This document shows positions 24,119 through 34,053 of a stretch of 64,000 nt of DNA, piece after piece. The stretch covers positions 121,430,326-121,494,325 of the forward strand of contig NC_035433.2 in assembly GCF_002127325.2 (NCBI RefSeq), in the 5' to 3' direction. Position 1 is the first letter of the stretch, and every line of letters begins with the position of its first letter. The notes under the pieces were generated by a model, which did not search any database, was not told where the DNA came from, and worked only from the letters and a program-made list of their open reading frames with translations. This DNA comes from Helianthus annuus (Eukaryota; Streptophyta; Magnoliopsida; Asterales; Asteraceae). A program made the position numbers and the translations under genes.

Positions 24119-25210
24119 ATATTTTAATAATAATAATAATAATAATAACATGTTGTATTTTTTCAATATAAAAAGTGTTAGTTTCGAAAAGAAACAAATG
24201 AAATATAGTCATCGCAAACGTAGTAAACGAGTTAGTTTTCCACAAATAGTCAAATAGATACGGAGTAACATTTGACTAACTTTATTTGGAAGACCTAGTC
24301 AATATTTGATGTTGATCTGTACAGTCCAAATGTATCATTTTGAAATTCAAGCAAAATTCGATAATAACAACAAATAATGCGTTAGAAACATTGTTCTTCT
24401 TCTAGAGTTGTTGATGTAAACTTATAATTATATAGTTTATCTGAGAATTAGAAGCTTCTTGTGAACTGATCGAAAAATGTAGGTTTAATTACCAGTAGCA
24501 TAAATGTTTATTTGAGAGTTAAAAAAGGTTTAAATGTTTCAAGATAACTCTTTTTTGACGTGTTGTAACTGCATTTGATCTCATTCAAAAGTTAATTAAA
24601 ATCATATATAAACTAGAAATGCAATCCGTCGCGATGCGTCGGGAGCTAGATTTATACTGATTCAACCGGTTGTCATTGAGTCACATCGATTTAGTTAATT
24701 ACATAAGCTGGAGCAAAACCGATACCACGCACTTTGCTGGTACAAGGAGAGCTAACGCTATGTCTCCCCTTCAAGATGTTTGTAAGTATCCTCTCCCACA
24801 ACTGCTGTAAAAAAACTTACCTAATGCAATCAAAATGGCCAATTACTATTCCCATACTTCTCTTTTAAATAGAGAAAGAATTGAAATATTGACAGCCTGC
24901 GGCATTGAAGACCAGCACTTGGCAGAAGCCTTGAACTTTTCGCAACGTTATGCCCCATAGTTACAGGAAAAAAAAAACCCAGAAATTAGCCTATTGCCTT
25001 TGCTTGCTGTTCCTGGTTACAGCAACATAACTTCCTTTTTATGATTAACTAATAACATTTTAAACTTACGAAAGAATTGAAGATAATAAAAGAAAATGTT
25101 ATGAAAAAAAAAACCTAAAAGGAAGGAATTAGCCAAAAAGGACTCACTTTTACTATATGTTATATCTGATTCGTCTTTAGCATGCTATTACTTCATTTGG
25201 ATATAGAGTA
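24119..25210. other. spacer without recognised gene
   Basis: Starts with an AAT/ATT microsatellite (24120-24148). GTCGCGATGCGTCGGGAGCTAG near 24628 resembles a GC-rich Helitron-like hairpin but has no matching partner. No coding frame is supported. Confidence 0.35.
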
Positions 25211-25778
25211 CTAGGTTAGAACCCCGTGTATTACACGGGTTGATTAAATATATTTTTGTATGATAAAAAAGTTACATCTTTAATTACCCGTGTAGTTACA
25301 TCTTTAATTACCCGTGTATAACATGAGTTGAATAAGTCGGTCATCAAACGATAGTGGAACCCTCACATGTTAGGCGTGTGAGAGAAATAAACTGAGATAA
25401 TTAACTTGGTTAGTCATAAAGGATTAAACCAGCAACAAAAATAAACTTAAAGGATGTTTTTAACAAGTTTTAAACATTAAGGCTAGAACCTGCAAGTTTG
25501 GGGAAACATAAAGGACGTTTTGTGCAATTTACCCGCAAAATAATAAAATAAAGATAAGTATAAAGATTATATTAGAAGATGGATATAAATATAGAGATAT
25601 AGTTATAGATAAACGTCAACTTAAAATATGGGATAACTTGATAAATTATTTTAAAACTTGTAATTTTTAAGATAAAAATAAACATAGATATATGACGGGA
25701 AAACTAAAAAATAGATGACTCTCATATCGACACGTAACAATATCAACTGGTTTCTTTTATTATATCTATAGATATAGA
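25211..25778 (-). mobile_element. non-autonomous Helitron, 568 bp
   Basis: On the minus strand it begins TCTATATCTATAGATATAAT after an A (25779) and ends with hairpin CCCGTGTAATACACGGGG, TTCTAA and CTAG before a T (25210). Insertion exactly between A and T, the TC and CTAG borders and the same hairpin as the Helitron at 21518-22646 make this a small relative of that element in the opposite orientation. Confidence 0.8.
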
Positions 25779-25959
25779 TTACTATCCTTTACTCCAACAA
25801 ACCACCTCAATTTCAAATTTCTTCTTTTAATCTTGCATAAATCGAGTGTCCACCTAACATGATCAATTAATTAGCAATTATCATAACACGGTTTAATATG
25901 TAAATATTTTTTATAATATGCGAAATACATATTGAACATGCGAAAACAATTGAAAAACA

Positions 25960-26230
25960 AAAAGAAATGTTGTGTTTTTTATAGTGTGCGAATTCTTGTT
26001 TTAGACACATGCGATTTAAAAAAAAAAGGGTGATATTGTTTGATGTTTGTTGTAGTGTGCGAATTCTTGTTTTATACACATGCAATTTTAAAAAAAAGGT
26101 GATACTGTTTGAGATTTCTTATAGTGTGTGAATTCTTGTTTTAGACACATGCGATTTTAAAAAAAGGTGATATTGTTTGTGGTTTGTTATAGTGTGCGAA
26201 TCCTTTATCGAATCGCATTCGATTTAAAAA
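25960..26230. repeat. tandem repeat of ~80-85 bp with CATGCGA motif
   Basis: Three to four head-to-tail copies, each with GTGTGCGAATTCTTGTTTTA, then ACACATGCGATTT, a poly-A run and GGTGATATTGTTTG. The CATGCGA core is the same one scattered through the introns of the FRS-like gene to the right. Units differ by point changes and A-run length. Confidence 0.7.
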
Positions 26231-26559
26231 AAATGATGCAGATGATTTCATGTAACTTTGTACACGTTGATTGAAATGCACAAATAAAAAATTATGAATT
26301 GATAATTAAAACAAATATAAATTTACTATTTTATATAAAAAAATGAATTTAATACCGATGTGACTGTAATGTGACTTATAATGATCAATTTTAACTTAAA
26401 TACTACTGAACTTACCACCCTACCTACATAATAAATTTACTATTTTAATATAAAATACCCAGGGATAACAACCTTCCATATTAAGACACCGAACAAATAC
26501 AAAACACACACAAAAATATCATATAGATTTAGAACAAATAAAGAACATTGCAATAAAGG

Positions 26560-26855
26560 AACTATTGGCAAATCGCACGTTGACAGAAATAAGCACCGAT
26601 GTCACCTCTTCTCATTTGATTCTTGATGTGCAGGGGAAGATTCTTGCAGAAATCAAGAAAAATCAAGGGATGTGGGAGAGACTACTTGAAGAACCATAAT
26701 CAAGCTTCAGAGACGCAGCATTGGATCACATAAATGAATAATCTCAAGCTGATGACTTAGCCTTCTCTTTCCTGAAAGATGCTCTAAACACAGTGAAAGA
26801 GAAGATGGAGTTCAGCTCGGCTGAACGTGACAAAATCTTTGCTTCAAGTAACTAG
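26560..26855 (+). pseudogene. unidentified coding-like fragment
   Basis: This stretch is less AT-rich than its surroundings. A plus-strand frame encodes helical, charged peptides such as SSHLILDVQGKILAEIKKNQ and LAFSFLKDALNTVKEKMEFS, interrupted by two in-frame stops. No family is recognised. It lies 3' of the FRS-like gene, tail to tail with it. It may be the end of another gene carried in the same mobile block. Confidence 0.3.
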
Positions 26856-27188
26856 ATTTCTCTTTTATCATTTTATGGTTTTAGTTGTGTTTAACAATAA
26901 CAAATACTTTATATTTATGTTTTGTGTACATGTTTTGAAAACATGTTATGCTTAATTATTATATAAATCGCATGAATGAATTACACATGTTTGTAACAAA
27001 TACAAGATAACTCAAAATCGCATGTCATGAAATGAAAAACACAATAAAATCGCATGTTAAACTACTTATAAACTGATGCATATGAAATCGCATGTTTACA
27101 TACTAAATTGCATGTTTGTATAATAAAAAAATCATGTGTATTAAATCGCATGCTTCTCGTGTAAAATCTCATGTATAATTAAAAAAAT

Positions 27189-29501
27189 TTAATCTTTCTC
27201 ATCTGAAACCTCTTCCCAATCATCTTCTTCACTGCCATCATCACTCCCTCCACTGTAATCTTCGAACTCATCTTCCTCTTCATCGTCTTCGACCTCTTTG
27301 GCTTTGTGCCTGGGATCTTTTTCAATCTGAACTCCCTTCATCTTCTTTGTTGTTTGCCTTTCAGTATCTCGCAAGTCCGAATATCTTGACCTTTTTCGTT
27401 GCATACACTACATGTCCTTGACCTTTTTCCTTTGCGGTTGATCATTTGTTCCTTCTTCGATTTAATCCTTTTATGCGAGCCAGGACCTTTGTTTCTTATA
27501 CCAGCGGGCACACGGACAGTAGGAGGTGCATTAGTTACTAGTTGTTGATAACCAATCAACTTTGAAAACCGGTCAAACTTTGGATCAAGCTGCTTGGTTA
27601 TACGACTCTGATCAACTTTTTCTTTAATCTACTTCATTTGATCCCTGACTAAAACAAGTTGATCAAGGTCGGAAATCAAATTGCTAACCAAATACTCCCC
27701 TGTGTACATGATTTCACAAGCAATCTGTTTTGCCTTGTATTGCTCATCCTTAGCATCCACCTTTACATCAAACGTAGCGTTTAATTCATTCGGAACCACA
27801 TCCTTTATCCATCTCTTCATAACATATTTGTTTGGTATTTCTTTAACACCAAACATCTTCAAAAGAAAATAGATGTGTTTACATAGCAGCCCATACTGTT
27901 CAAAACGCAAACAGCTACATTGTGCAGTTACATCATCTCCAAGATTCTTGAAACACACCTACAGAAAAAACAAAAAAAAATTAAAATCGCATGTGTACAT
28001 GAACAATTTCGCATGTCTAAAAAATCATTTTTCTTGAATTAATTTAAAATAGCATGCATTCATCAAAATCGCATATTGTAAAATCATGTTCTGTATTAAA
28101 TTCGCATGGGGATTTTCAAAATCGCATGTTTTAATATATATGTTGTATTACCTCTAATAACCCATCTCCGTGAGCTTTAAAGTCTTTCAACGATATCCTT
28201 ATCTGGGGACCCTCGATTTTGGTGTTCATTGGCAAACATTAGGTAATAGTTCCATATATCTCTGTTTGCTGATCGAAGAATATAGACCTGGTGTATATCA
28301 TAGCAGCATCTTTTTCCAAAGTAGTTTTGCTCCAATCATTAGGCTCAGTATATCTTGAAATATGATCATTCTTTCTGTGATTGAACCTTTGGACATCCAT
28401 TGCACCGTCAAAATGATTCATAAACTCTACTAGAGTAAGTTGTGAATTAGCCACCAGGCAAAAAAAATGGTTCTCACTCTCTGATCTCGAAGTTGTTCTC
28501 ATAAGTCCAGACATTGGCTCGTGCCGGTAAAAAGCCGGAATCCACATGGATCTCATCGCAAACATATCATCAATCCATTTATTTTGTGTAAGATCATACT
28601 CAATCATTACCAACTTCCACTGTCTCTCAAATTCTTCTGGCTCAATGGAATCAGTCCATACAATATCGCACATCTTCCTTTTAAAGTCATCATTGTTGCA
28701 CAACTCGTGTCCAACCTAAACCGATAAATGGTTTTCATATCAGCCTGTAACGAATCTATAGTATAAAAAAATGCTAACGAAAGACAATATAGCATAGTAT
28801 ACCTTATCTGCCACTTTTTTCATTATGTGCCACATGCACAATCTGTGTCTGCTAGTAGTAAAACATCCTCGATAGCCTGTTTCATTGCAGGTCTTGGTCC
28901 GTCACTACAACCTTTGGCTGCCGTCCAAATGACTTTACGAATGAATTGAGAAGCCATTTATAAGAGTCAATGCTCTACGATGCCAACAACCCAGCTCCAA
29001 GGGTTACATTTCGACAGTGGTTGTCAATCCCAGTGAACGGAACAAACACCATCTTGTACCTGAAATTCAATAAAATAAAAAATTTAGTAACGTGCGAAGT
29101 ACACATTGTAACATGCGAAATAGACAAAATATGACATGCGAAATAGACAATAAAACATGCGATATATTCAACACCTAATCTTCAATGTATATTAACATGC
29201 GATATTGCAAGTTTACAAAATCATATAACATGCGAAAAATATTAAAAACCATTTATGTAAAACTTACTTGTTTGTCTTGAAAGTTGCATCGAACGATATC
29301 ACAACCCCGAACTCCATAAAGTTACGCTTGCATAACCCATAGGCCCAGAACAAACCAGTTAACCGTTTATCCTCATCAACAGAATATTCAAACGAAAAAT
29401 CAACTAAATATTGTTTTTTGTCTCTCAACCTATTGATCACCATGTCAGCGTCATATTCTCCTATATAGCTGTTAATTCGATTCTTAAAGTTTTTGCAATC
29501 A
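27189..29501 (-). pseudogene. FAR1/FRS-like gene, 3' part (MULE, SWIM, zinc knuckle)
   Basis: Minus-strand exons run 29501-29268, 29059-28803, 28715-28152, 27958-27600 and a C-terminal part to 27189. In order they encode the start of a MULE transposase domain (FGVVISFDATFKTNK, first Asp), its middle (PKVVVTDQD), the FAR1-type linker RTTSRSESENHFF, a SWIM zinc finger (CSCLRFEQYGLLCKH) and a zinc knuckle CSVCNEKGQDIRTC, where Gln replaces the usual His. An acidic tail ends the frame. Damage includes a TAG after LLAS in the second exon, a frameshift after VTDQD, a TAA after GTIT at 28239 and more shifts between 27629 and 27404. FRS proteins are transposase-derived transcription factors. The gene continues at 36981 beyond the LTR insertion. 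Confidence 0.8.
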
Positions 29502-29506
29502 TCGAC

Positions 29507-31401
29507 TGATAAGTGGTAAAATACACATATTTGTCCCGTGTACATTGTATATTTCTTGTATAGTTTTTATTTGTTTTATTTAGTTTTTAGTATTATATTA
29601 TATTATTTTGTGTTTTGGCAGGTCCTGGTGTAAATGGAGTGAAAATAAGTAATATGGAAATAACCAGCCAGTTGGACAGAGTAGGATGCCAATGACCGAG
29701 TTAAAATTGCTGCTATTTTTCTTAACTGGGCCGAGCCTACTTATCTCTATATTAGTAGTGGAGACCACATATGAGTTAGTTAAAAAAAAAAGACAACAGC
29801 AAGTGAAGGCCAATATATATATTGAGAAATAGAGGCATTATTTTCGAAGGGATTAACAGGAGGACTTTTTGGCCATTATTTAATATTATTTTCGAACAAA
29901 ACGGTGCATATCAATTCAACTTGGGGGCTTCATAGTTGTTGGCGGCTGACATCGATCAGACAAAAGAAAGTTGGACTGGGCCGGTAAAAGATTATCAGGC
30001 CAAGTGAAAACATGGTCATGTTTTTAGTAAACAATTATATATGCAAGATATCAGAAAAACCCTAGGGAAAATCCTATTAATATACCATATATCGACTGAA
30101 GGTGAAAAACAAGATACGAAGACAGTTGGGGGCGGAAACAATCAGACGAACGAATTGTGAAGCATCTTTTGAAGGCTACGGAATCTACGGGATCGAGCGA
30201 GAAGCTTGGAGAGCAAGAGATTAACGGGTTTTTTTTATTCGATTTCTTTAGTTTTTTATTTTTCTTCGTTCGTTGTCGATGAATTCTTGTTCTAAATCTT
30301 GTTTATTTGCTTTTAAAGTTATGATGCTTGGCTAAACGTTTAAACCGCCTAGACTTAGTTGAATGGATTGAATAAAGTTTTTATCTTTTTCGTTATTTGC
30401 ATGAATGTTATGGATTGATTGTGTTTAGTAAAGAGTTTGTTTTATTGATTTGATGCACATGCATACTTTAATTTGGTTTATTATTGTCAATTGCTTCGTA
30501 TGATTCTTAGTGACGGTCTTTATCACAACATAGAGTCATATTAGGGTTTAGGATTTTGGTGAGTGTCTATATCACGTAAGAAACCTTAACTCTTTAGGGA
30601 GAATCGGCCGATAATCTCTAGAAGTAATTGTTAGTAATTTGCTAGGTTTTAGTGTTCTGCTAGTCCTAATACCTGGAAAGTGAGGGGCTATTGGTAGGTC
30701 TTACCCGACGAATTGCTTTAGATAGTCCTTGGAAAAGGTCGTGTCTTAGTTGACCTGTCGGTTTTATTAGTCTGTCATGTCAAGTTTAATAATTCAAACT
30801 ACCCTAGATCTATAATTGGAAAAGAGTAGGTCAATATTAGGGTACTTACACAATAATTAGACAACTGGAAAGGCGTCTAATAACCGGTAGGATTAACAGC
30901 CTAGGTAGTTCCACAGGTTTCTCCTTGAGAAGGGTCGAGGGGCTTAGTTGGTTCTTAATAGGTTTAGTACTTTAAGATCCCGGTTCCATAATTCATGCAT
31001 TTAACTTAATCGGTAATTCTTTTAAAGTCAATCCAGGATTCTAGTCTAGGTGGTCTCGCTCTCCATATAAGAAAAGCCCTTAGTCTTCGTTCGTCTTTAG
31101 TCTAGCTTTAGTTAATTTAGTAGTTTAATATAGATTTCCTTAATTTTTCCGTACCCCCCCCCCAACCAATTAAACAGTTCGAGTCTGTGTCAGTCTAGGT
31201 CTAGATAGAGTCTAATTAGTGTAATTAGAGAGTCTCGTGGGTTCGATACTCGGACTTACTTAGGCTATACTGCATTGACCGGTACATTTGCCGGTTGCGT
31301 GGTTTAGTTTTAGATCGAGTCTAAGTTTATAAATTTAAAGTTTAGAGTGTCTAGATTAGGTTAATTTTAGTAGTTTTTATTTAACCACTTTTAGCACATC
31401 A
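29507..31401 (+). repeat. 5' LTR of Athila-like element
   Basis: 1,895 bp from TGATAAGTGGTAAAATAC to TTTTAGCACATCA. It is nearly identical to the 3' LTR once the 1,028-bp insert there is removed (1,894 bp). Differences include a TTAAAATTGCTGCTATTTTT segment near 29700 that is missing from the 3' copy. A C-run of nine lies near 31155. Confidence 0.92.
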
Positions 31402-31402
31402 A

Positions 31403-31423
31403 GTTTTTGGCGCCGTTGCCGGG
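31403..31423 (+). promoter_or_regulatory. primer binding site, tRNA-Asp type
   Basis: TTTTTGGCGCCGTTGCCGGG starts two bases after the LTR. This sequence is the PBS used by Athila and related plant Ty3 elements. Confidence 0.85.
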
Positions 31424-31551
31424 AACTCTTGGTAATTGCGTTAATTTCTTTGACTGATCTTATCTGACATATCTGTGCTACTTGTATATTTTGTATATTG
31501 AGTCGTAGGAGTCTAATTTTCTGTGTCTTCTATTTCTTTTGAGTTTTAAAT

Positions 31552-32667
31552 ATGTGTGAAATTTGTGGAGGGCCCCATTTTACAGTTAAATGCCCACAAT
31601 ATGAGGGGTCCTCTGTATATTATTATGCTAACTCCTATGTGCAGCCACAGTCATATTTTTCACAGGGGTATTCCTCGTACCAGTATGAGGAACCGTATCA
31701 CCAGCCCCAACAACAAAATTCTGAAGTCTATGAGCAGGACCAGCTGGATAGGATAATGGAGTTGTTAGCTCAATTGGTAGCTACGGATGAGACTACTCAG
31801 AAAATGATTCAAGAACATGAAGTCCTGCTTCAAAGTCAGCAGTCTATACTCTCAGACATTCGATGTTCAGTAGAAGAAATGTCTAGGAAATTAGAAGAAG
31901 TAGCAGAAACTAAGAATAAGGGCATCATTGATTTTGGTTGTGAAGAAGAGGAGATTATGATGCAAAAGGCTAATTGCGGGATATTGAGAGAGAGTGTGGA
32001 AGAAGTAGACGAGTGGCAAGTCTACCAGGAATCATTGGTTAAAGGGGTAGATGTTGATGAGAAATTAGATTTAGGAGATTCCTTAGGTAGTCTGTTTGAT
32101 GATGAGGTAGAAGTTGAGGTAGAGAAAAAAGCGTTAAGTTGGGAAGATGAGTTTTTAGGGGAGTTAGAAGGTTTATCAGAATCTGAACAAGTAGGGGAAT
32201 TTGATCCATTAGGTGATTTAGCAAATTTAGAAGCCCTACTAGAAGGTAAACCCAAGAAAATAAGTGAACCCACACCGCACGTAGAAATTAAGTGTGAGGA
32301 TCTTCCCAAGGAAGTAGAGGGAATGGTGGAAGATGAAGAACACCATAGCTGGCCCATGGTACCGATAACGAATGCGACTAAAAAATCGAAACCACGGAAG
32401 AAGGCAAAGAAAAGAAAAAGAAAAGATGGAAAACGGAAGAGGATTGAAGGCCGGTACAAGAAGGAGCCGTTGGCGCACGGTCAATATTCGCATTACATGT
32501 TGCGCATTTGGTTCCTTCCAGGTAAGTATAAATTTTGGTGGTCTGACCCGTTAATAATTTTCAAAATATTTTATTATTCCACCAGTAAATTTTTAACTAT
32601 TTTTGAGGACTGGGTGGAATTAAACGGGTTAGACAGGGTCCAGGTCAAAGAGAAGCCTCCTGACTAA
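31552..32667 (+). CDS. zinc-knuckle ORF of Athila-like element (gag-derived)
   Basis: 371 uninterrupted residues from ATG at 31552. The first residues form a zinc knuckle, CEICGGPHFTVKC (Cys3, Cys6, His10, Cys15), normally found at the C-terminus of Athila-type Gag. Then follow a Tyr/Gln-rich segment (about 20-60), a helical region with coiled-coil character (about 65-120, including LDRIMELLAQLV), a very acidic middle (about 120-275), a lysine/arginine-rich stretch near 285-310 (KKAKKRKRKDGKRKR, a possible nuclear-localisation or nucleic-acid-binding tail) and a hydrophobic, aromatic end. The matrix/capsid part of Gag is absent. The frame being intact while all of pol is missing suggests that it is either selected or young. 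The function is unknown. Confidence 0.7.
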   Translation: MCEICGGPHFTVKCPQYEGSSVYYYANSYVQPQSYFSQGYSSYQYEEPYHQPQQQNSEVYEQDQLDRIMELLAQLVATDETTQKMIQEHEVLLQSQQSILSDIRCSVEEMSRKLEEVAETKNKGIIDFGCEEEEIMMQKANCGILRESVEEVDEWQVYQESLVKGVDVDEKLDLGDSLGSLFDDEVEVEVEKKALSWEDEFLGELEGLSESEQVGEFDPLGDLANLEALLEGKPKKISEPTPHVEIKCEDLPKEVEGMVEDEEHHSWPMVPITNATKKSKPRKKAKKRKRKDGKRKRIEGRYKKEPLAHGQYSHYMLRIWFLPGKYKFWWSDPLIIFKIFYYSTSKFLTIFEDWVELNGLDRVQVKEKPPD

Positions 32668-34053
32668 ATTCAAGTGTGGGGAGGTTTTGTAGAGTTTGTA
32701 TATTGAGTCTTAATTAGTAGTTTTTGAGTCGGTTTTTTTAGAGTCGGTACTGCTTTGGGTTTTGTTTTGTTGTGATTGTGCAGGTTTGGATTGTACCACT
32801 CGTACTCAATCTCCATTCGGGTGATTTCGGAGCTGCCATATTGATATAATCCAAGCAGACTAGGCAACGATCGTGAAGGAAATGCTATACGATCGTTCGT
32901 TGGATTCAAGACTCGCACAACTGGCAGTGACTTTTGTCCTAACCAGCTTAGTCTTTTCCAACTCTCTCTGTATTTTATTTCTTTCGTATTTATTGTTAGT
33001 TTCCATCTTTGCATTAGGGACAATGCAATCCTTAAGTGTGGGGATGGGTAACTGTCGTTTAGGTCTTAGCTAGTGAGTCTTGAGTGATAATATGAAAAAA
33101 TCAAAAAAAAAAAAAATTGAAAAAATTGAAAAAATCCAAAAAAACTGAAAAAATTAGAAAATGTCTTTTGAAATAAGAAGTTTGCAAAATTAACACGGAA
33201 AATGATAGAAAAGATGAATTTTTATTTGGGTTCAAATAATAATAATAAGAGATTAAATAAATCGAGCTTGCGTCTAGTTAGGGATATGTGGATAGGCCCG
33301 GGTTTAGTTTTAGGTCCCTTTGATTTAATATTACCTTAATTGTCGGTCTGCTAGTGGGTATTCGCCTAGGAAATATGGGAAATTGAAACTGCCAATAAGA
33401 GTATAAGGGGCACCGTTATAAGTTAAAACCGTTAGAGTTTGTGATCATGAAAAAAAAATAGAATAGAAAATTGAGCTAGAAACTAAATGAAAGTAGCGCA
33501 TTTCTATGTAATCTTGGTTGGGGATAGCGACTCTACAACCGGAATACCGCTAGGGTGTGCGAAATCGACCGTGGAAAGAAAAGTAAAAAAAAGTACCGAA
33601 GCTTAAGTAATCTGGGTTGGGGATAGCTACTCAACAGCCTGATTGCCTCTTGGTTAGGGAAAGCAACGTCTACGCTCATTAAAAAAAGAGAAGAATGAAA
33701 AGAAAAAAAATGAAAAAAGTTTGATTTTAAATTCTCTTGGTTTTGATATAAGACGGTTAGGAATTGGTCCAGTGATCGTTCCTTTTGTTCTATAAGCTTG
33801 AGACGGGATTAGGTGGACCGTAGCTTCTAGCGTGAGACCCTAGGTAGATTGACCGCACTAAAACTAAATTCGCATGATAAGGGCTTAAGACCGGATTTGG
33901 GTTTAAAAGGGACAAATATATTCGCAATCGCGGCTAATGCAAGCTTTGATTTTAACAAAATATAAATAGTTTTTGACCCGAGTATCTATTCATCTCTGAT
34001 TCCGTTGCATAATTCTTTTTCGAGGACGAAAAAAGTTTAAGTGTGGGGATATT
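32668..34053. other. 3' non-coding interior of Athila-like element
   Basis: Contains two similar blocks (GTAATCTTGGTTGGGGATAG near 33509 and GTAATCTGGGTTGGGGATAG near 33607) and runs of AAAAAATTGAAAAAATT near 33100. AGTGTGGGGAT recurs near 32672, 33035 and just before the 3' LTR (34038-34050), where it serves as the polypurine tract; its repetition may mean duplicated PPT-like sites. No reading frame is credible. Confidence 0.55.

Noticed and set aside
23292..24119. 275-codon plus-strand frame
   Set aside because: It is the complementary-strand shadow of the LINE ORF2 fragment, which carries the recognisable zinc-binding domain.
32022..32459. 145-codon minus-strand frame
   Set aside because: Antisense of the acidic zinc-knuckle ORF; Ser/Leu-rich as expected from complementing Glu/Asp codons.
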